Origin: Moraxellaceae bacterium | GTDB taxonomy: Bacteria > Pseudomonadota > Gammaproteobacteria > Pseudomonadales > Moraxellaceae | DNA: 16,513 bases | Direction: 5' to 3' | Assembly (NCBI GenBank): GCA_014378805.1 | Contig: JACMMY010000257.1 | Coordinates: 1-16,513, forward strand | In this document: positions 14,695 through 16,513 of the stretch, one piece after another | How the letters are laid out: each line of letters starts with the position of its first letter | Position numbering within the stretch: the stretch's first letter is position 1 | Made by a program: the position numbers and the translations under genes | Notes under the pieces: generated by a model | Databases searched by the model: none | Told to the model about the DNA's origin: nothing | Seen by the model: the letters and a program-made list of their open reading frames with translations, nothing else

Positions 14695-15093
14695 ATGAAA
14701 AAGCTTTCTTTATTCATATGTAGTGCGTTGCTTTCAAGTTGGGTATGTGCCCAAAATCCTTTAAGTGTACATGTGCTTAACTTAGAAAGTGGTCTCCCTT
14801 CTGCGGGTGTTAAAGTTATATTGGAGGAGCAGAAAGAGGGTAAATGGATACTGTTGGCGCAAGGGGAGACCAATCAACAAGGTCGTATCCCCGCACTTTA
14901 TCCAGAAAATAAAAAATTTGATGATGCGATTTATAAAGTGACATTTAAAACAGGCGATTGGTTTAAACAACGTCAACAAGACGCTTTCTTTCCTGAGGTT
15001 CCGGTTGTGTTTAAAGCAGGTAGTGCGGTAGAGCATTATCATATTCCTTTACTGATCAGCTCATATGGTTACTCAACCTATCGCGGCAATTAG
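14695..15093 (+). CDS. uraH: Exported 5-hydroxyisourate hydrolase (transthyretin-like)
   Basis: The 132-aa product is a transthyretin-like protein that hydrolyses 5-hydroxyisourate in urate breakdown. A signal peptide (MKKLSLFICSALLSSWVCA, cleavage near residue 19) sends it to the periplasm. Family residues are present: L-S-V-H-V-L-N (His26), G-R-I (Arg64), H-Y-H-I-P-L-L (His114, His116) and S-Y-G-Y-S-T-Y-R-G-N at the C-terminus. The usual last four residues are Y-R-G-S; here the final Ser is Asn. No urate oxidase or OHCU decarboxylase gene is in the window, so the partners lie elsewhere or the protein serves another purpose. ATG 14695 has a weak AAGAG about 11 nt upstream. It lies between two minus-strand genes and is probably transcribed alone. 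Confidence 0.88.
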   Translation: MKKLSLFICSALLSSWVCAQNPLSVHVLNLESGLPSAGVKVILEEQKEGKWILLAQGETNQQGRIPALYPENKKFDDAIYKVTFKTGDWFKQRQQDAFFPEVPVVFKAGSAVEHYHIPLLISSYGYSTYRGN

Positions 15094-15100
15094 TGTTTAG

Positions 15101-15181
15101 TTGATCTAGATAGGCTAAAAAGCTTTTTGACTTATAAAGAGTATTTTGTGGTGGCTTAACTAAATGTGCGTTCTAGATCAA
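15101..15181. repeat. Inverted repeat downstream of uraH and xerD
   Basis: TTGATCTAGA (15101-15110) and TCTAGATCAA (15172-15181) are perfect 10-bp inverted repeats around a 61-base interval, which also holds the palindrome AAAAAGCTTTTT (15117-15128). It lies between the convergent ends of uraH and xerD. It could serve as a bidirectional 3'-end structure or be the remains of a small inserted element; no transposase is present. Confidence 0.4.
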
Positions 15182-15256
15182 GGGGCCGAGAAATCGAACT
15201 CCTAAAAAATGTCGTTATTGCGATTCTACTCTGGCACTGAACGTGATCAACAATCA

Positions 15257-16186
15257 CTAACCCCGTGGATGAAATTCAGTATGTAATTCTTGTAGACGTG
15301 CGCGTGCAACATGAGTATAGATTTGTGTGGTGGACAAATCGCTATGTCCAAGGAGCATCTGTACCACGCGTAAATCCGCGCCATGATTCAGTAAATGTGT
15401 GGCGAAAGCATGACGTAAAGTATGCGGCGAGAGCTCACTTTGAATATCCGCAATCTGAGCGTATCGCTTAATCATGTGCCAAAAATTTTGCCGTGTCATA
15501 AATCCACCGCGAACGGTGATAAACAGCGCGTCAGTGACCAAGCCTTGTGCCAGTTCAGGACGTGCGCTATGTAAATAACGCGAAATCCATTCCACTGCAA
15601 TTTCCCCAAGCGGCACCAGTCGTTCTTTGCTGCCTTTACCCTTGACCCGAATCACGCCTGATTTTAAGTTGATGCCATTAAGCGTCAGTCCAGTCAGTTC
15701 GGAAACGCGAAGCCCACACGCATACAATACCTCGAGCATGGCTTTGTCGCGCATCCCCATCGGTGTGTCAAGATTGGGTGCGCTGAGCAGGTCGTCGACA
15801 TCGCGTTCGGATAAATCCTTGGGTAATGGGCGACCTAGCGCTGGAGTTTTCTGATGTGCGGTCGGATTATCTGAACGCACATTGAGTGCGACTTGCAGTT
15901 TGTAAAACTGCTTCAATGCCGATAAGCAACGGGCAATCGATCTTGGGCTGCGTTCGGCTTGAGTCAGCATGAGTAAAAAGTCAGCGACTTTTTTTTCTGA
16001 CCATTTCGGTATTGGCGTGTCGTCAAAGAGTAATGCTTGTTTCAGATCACTAAGATAGGCATTACGCGTATGTGGACTTACTGCTTGCGCGACTAAATTA
16101 TCCCGAAAAACCAGTAAGTAATCGGCATCTTGCGGAATCGTAATCGGCGTCGGTAGACGTGGTTTGCGGGCGGGGCGTGAGGTCAT
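15257..16186 (-). CDS. xerD: Tyrosine recombinase XerD
   Basis: XerD works with XerC at dif to resolve chromosome dimers at cell division, under FtsK control. The 309-aa protein has an N-terminal SAM-like domain (about 20-110) and a catalytic domain with the complete set: Arg160 (C-G-L-R-V-S-E-L), Lys184 (K-G-K-G-S-K), His255 and Arg258 (H-T-L-R-H), His281 (L-G-H-S) and Tyr290 (I-Y-T-H-V). The C-terminal E-L-H-T-E-F-H-P-R-G resembles the L-H-x-x-H-H-P-R end typical of XerD rather than XerC. Vicinity to dsbC supports this. ATG 16186 has no clear ribosome site. It is about 10 residues longer at the N-terminus than E. coli XerD (298 aa). Confidence 0.95.
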   Translation of the reverse strand: MTSRPARKPRLPTPITIPQDADYLLVFRDNLVAQAVSPHTRNAYLSDLKQALLFDDTPIPKWSEKKVADFLLMLTQAERSPRSIARCLSALKQFYKLQVALNVRSDNPTAHQKTPALGRPLPKDLSERDVDDLLSAPNLDTPMGMRDKAMLEVLYACGLRVSELTGLTLNGINLKSGVIRVKGKGSKERLVPLGEIAVEWISRYLHSARPELAQGLVTDALFITVRGGFMTRQNFWHMIKRYAQIADIQSELSPHTLRHAFATHLLNHGADLRVVQMLLGHSDLSTTQIYTHVARARLQELHTEFHPRG

Positions 16187-16486
16187 TCGTTAGTATCGAG
16201 GATGGGGAAGCATTGAATATATATCAGTGTCTAGATATTATCAGTGCAAAGATACAATGAATATGTTAAAAATGTGAATTGGTTCGCATAAATAATTTTC
16301 AAGCATTGGATTTTATTGAGCGACATCTTAGTCAAGAGTACCAAAGAGATACAGTTATTCGTTTGGAGGCATTATAGGATTGATCTGTGTGTAAATTCTA
16401 ATCAATATGCTCTGCTAGGATGATTAGTTTAATTTCTATGAGTGTTCAGAATATTTGTATCGTTTAAGCGTGTTATTGAGGTTTAC
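16187..16486. promoter_or_regulatory. Intergenic region with divergent promoters for xerD and the right-edge gene
   Basis: This AT-rich 300-bp region has no gene. It contains the 8-bp direct repeat TATCAGTG (16222-16229 and 16239-16246) close to xerD, and the inverted repeat CTAATCA (16398-16404) / TGATTAG (16421-16427) near the plus-strand gene. A minus-strand TTGCAC near 16250 could be a -35 for xerD, but the -10 is poor. The functions are not established. Confidence 0.35.
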
Positions 16487-16513
16487 ATGGATATAGCGTC
16501 AATCATCAAAAAA
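16487..16513 (+). CDS. Start of an unidentified gene (cut by the right edge)
   Basis: ATG 16487 is preceded by GAGG at a spacing of 5 bases, and nine codons (MDIASIIKK) remain open to the window end. The good ribosome site supports a real start. Nine residues are too few to name the product. Confidence 0.55.

Noticed and set aside
15180..15215. tRNA-like 3' fragment (minus strand GGAGTTCGATTTCTCGGCCCC)
   Set aside because: It resembles a T-loop, but the T-stem does not pair well and no cloverleaf, anticodon arm or CCA end can be built; not called as a tRNA or attachment site.
1..16513. Defence island, prophage, integron or CRISPR content
   Set aside because: XerD is the housekeeping type with dsbC nearby, there are no cassette genes, phage genes, transposases or regularly spaced repeats.

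Overview
The window looks like a chromosomal segment from a gammaproteobacterium of the Moraxellaceae (Acinetobacter-like). The grounds are the gene order xerD, dsbC, hom, thrC, the moderate GC content, and a cluster of paralogous PF10118 'metal-dependent hydrolase' genes of the kind I know from Acinetobacter relatives. The family assignment is inference from gene order and protein style; no rRNA or other marker is present.

Left part (1-5820): one long minus-strand transcription unit reads from about 5240 down past the left edge. In transcription order it holds a PF10118 protein (frameshifted), an alpha/beta hydrolase of epoxide-hydrolase type (broken by three separate lesions), a second PF10118 protein (intact, but with a changed metal-site motif), a PaaI-type thioesterase, a third PF10118 protein (intact), a glutathione S-transferase (1-nt frameshift), and the start of a short-chain dehydrogenase. 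A good sigma-70 promoter lies upstream of the first gene, and an HxlR-type regulator is transcribed divergently. The set of enzymes looks catabolic or detoxifying, with an unknown substrate. Three of its seven visible genes are broken, while the housekeeping genes to the right are intact, so the operon appears to be decaying, or to be assembled with errors.

Middle (5821-10158): convergent hairpins end the regulator gene and the large aconitase gene acnA. acnA has a structured leader and an uncertain start. Upstream of it lies a membrane-anchored GGDEF diguanylate cyclase with an intact inhibitory site.

Right part (10301-16186): thrC and hom, the last and first steps of the homoserine-to-threonine branch, lie on the minus strand. 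They are separated by a strong terminator and about 340 bp of apparently non-coding, repeat-like DNA. Upstream of hom is dsbC, encoding a predicted lipoprotein disulfide isomerase, with a 9-bp hairpin between the two. Then come a plus-strand gene for an exported 5-hydroxyisourate hydrolase and minus-strand xerD, the chromosome dimer resolution recombinase. The last 27 bases hold the start of a plus-strand gene of unknown identity. I found no rRNA, tRNA, CRISPR array, complete insertion sequence or recognisable defence system.
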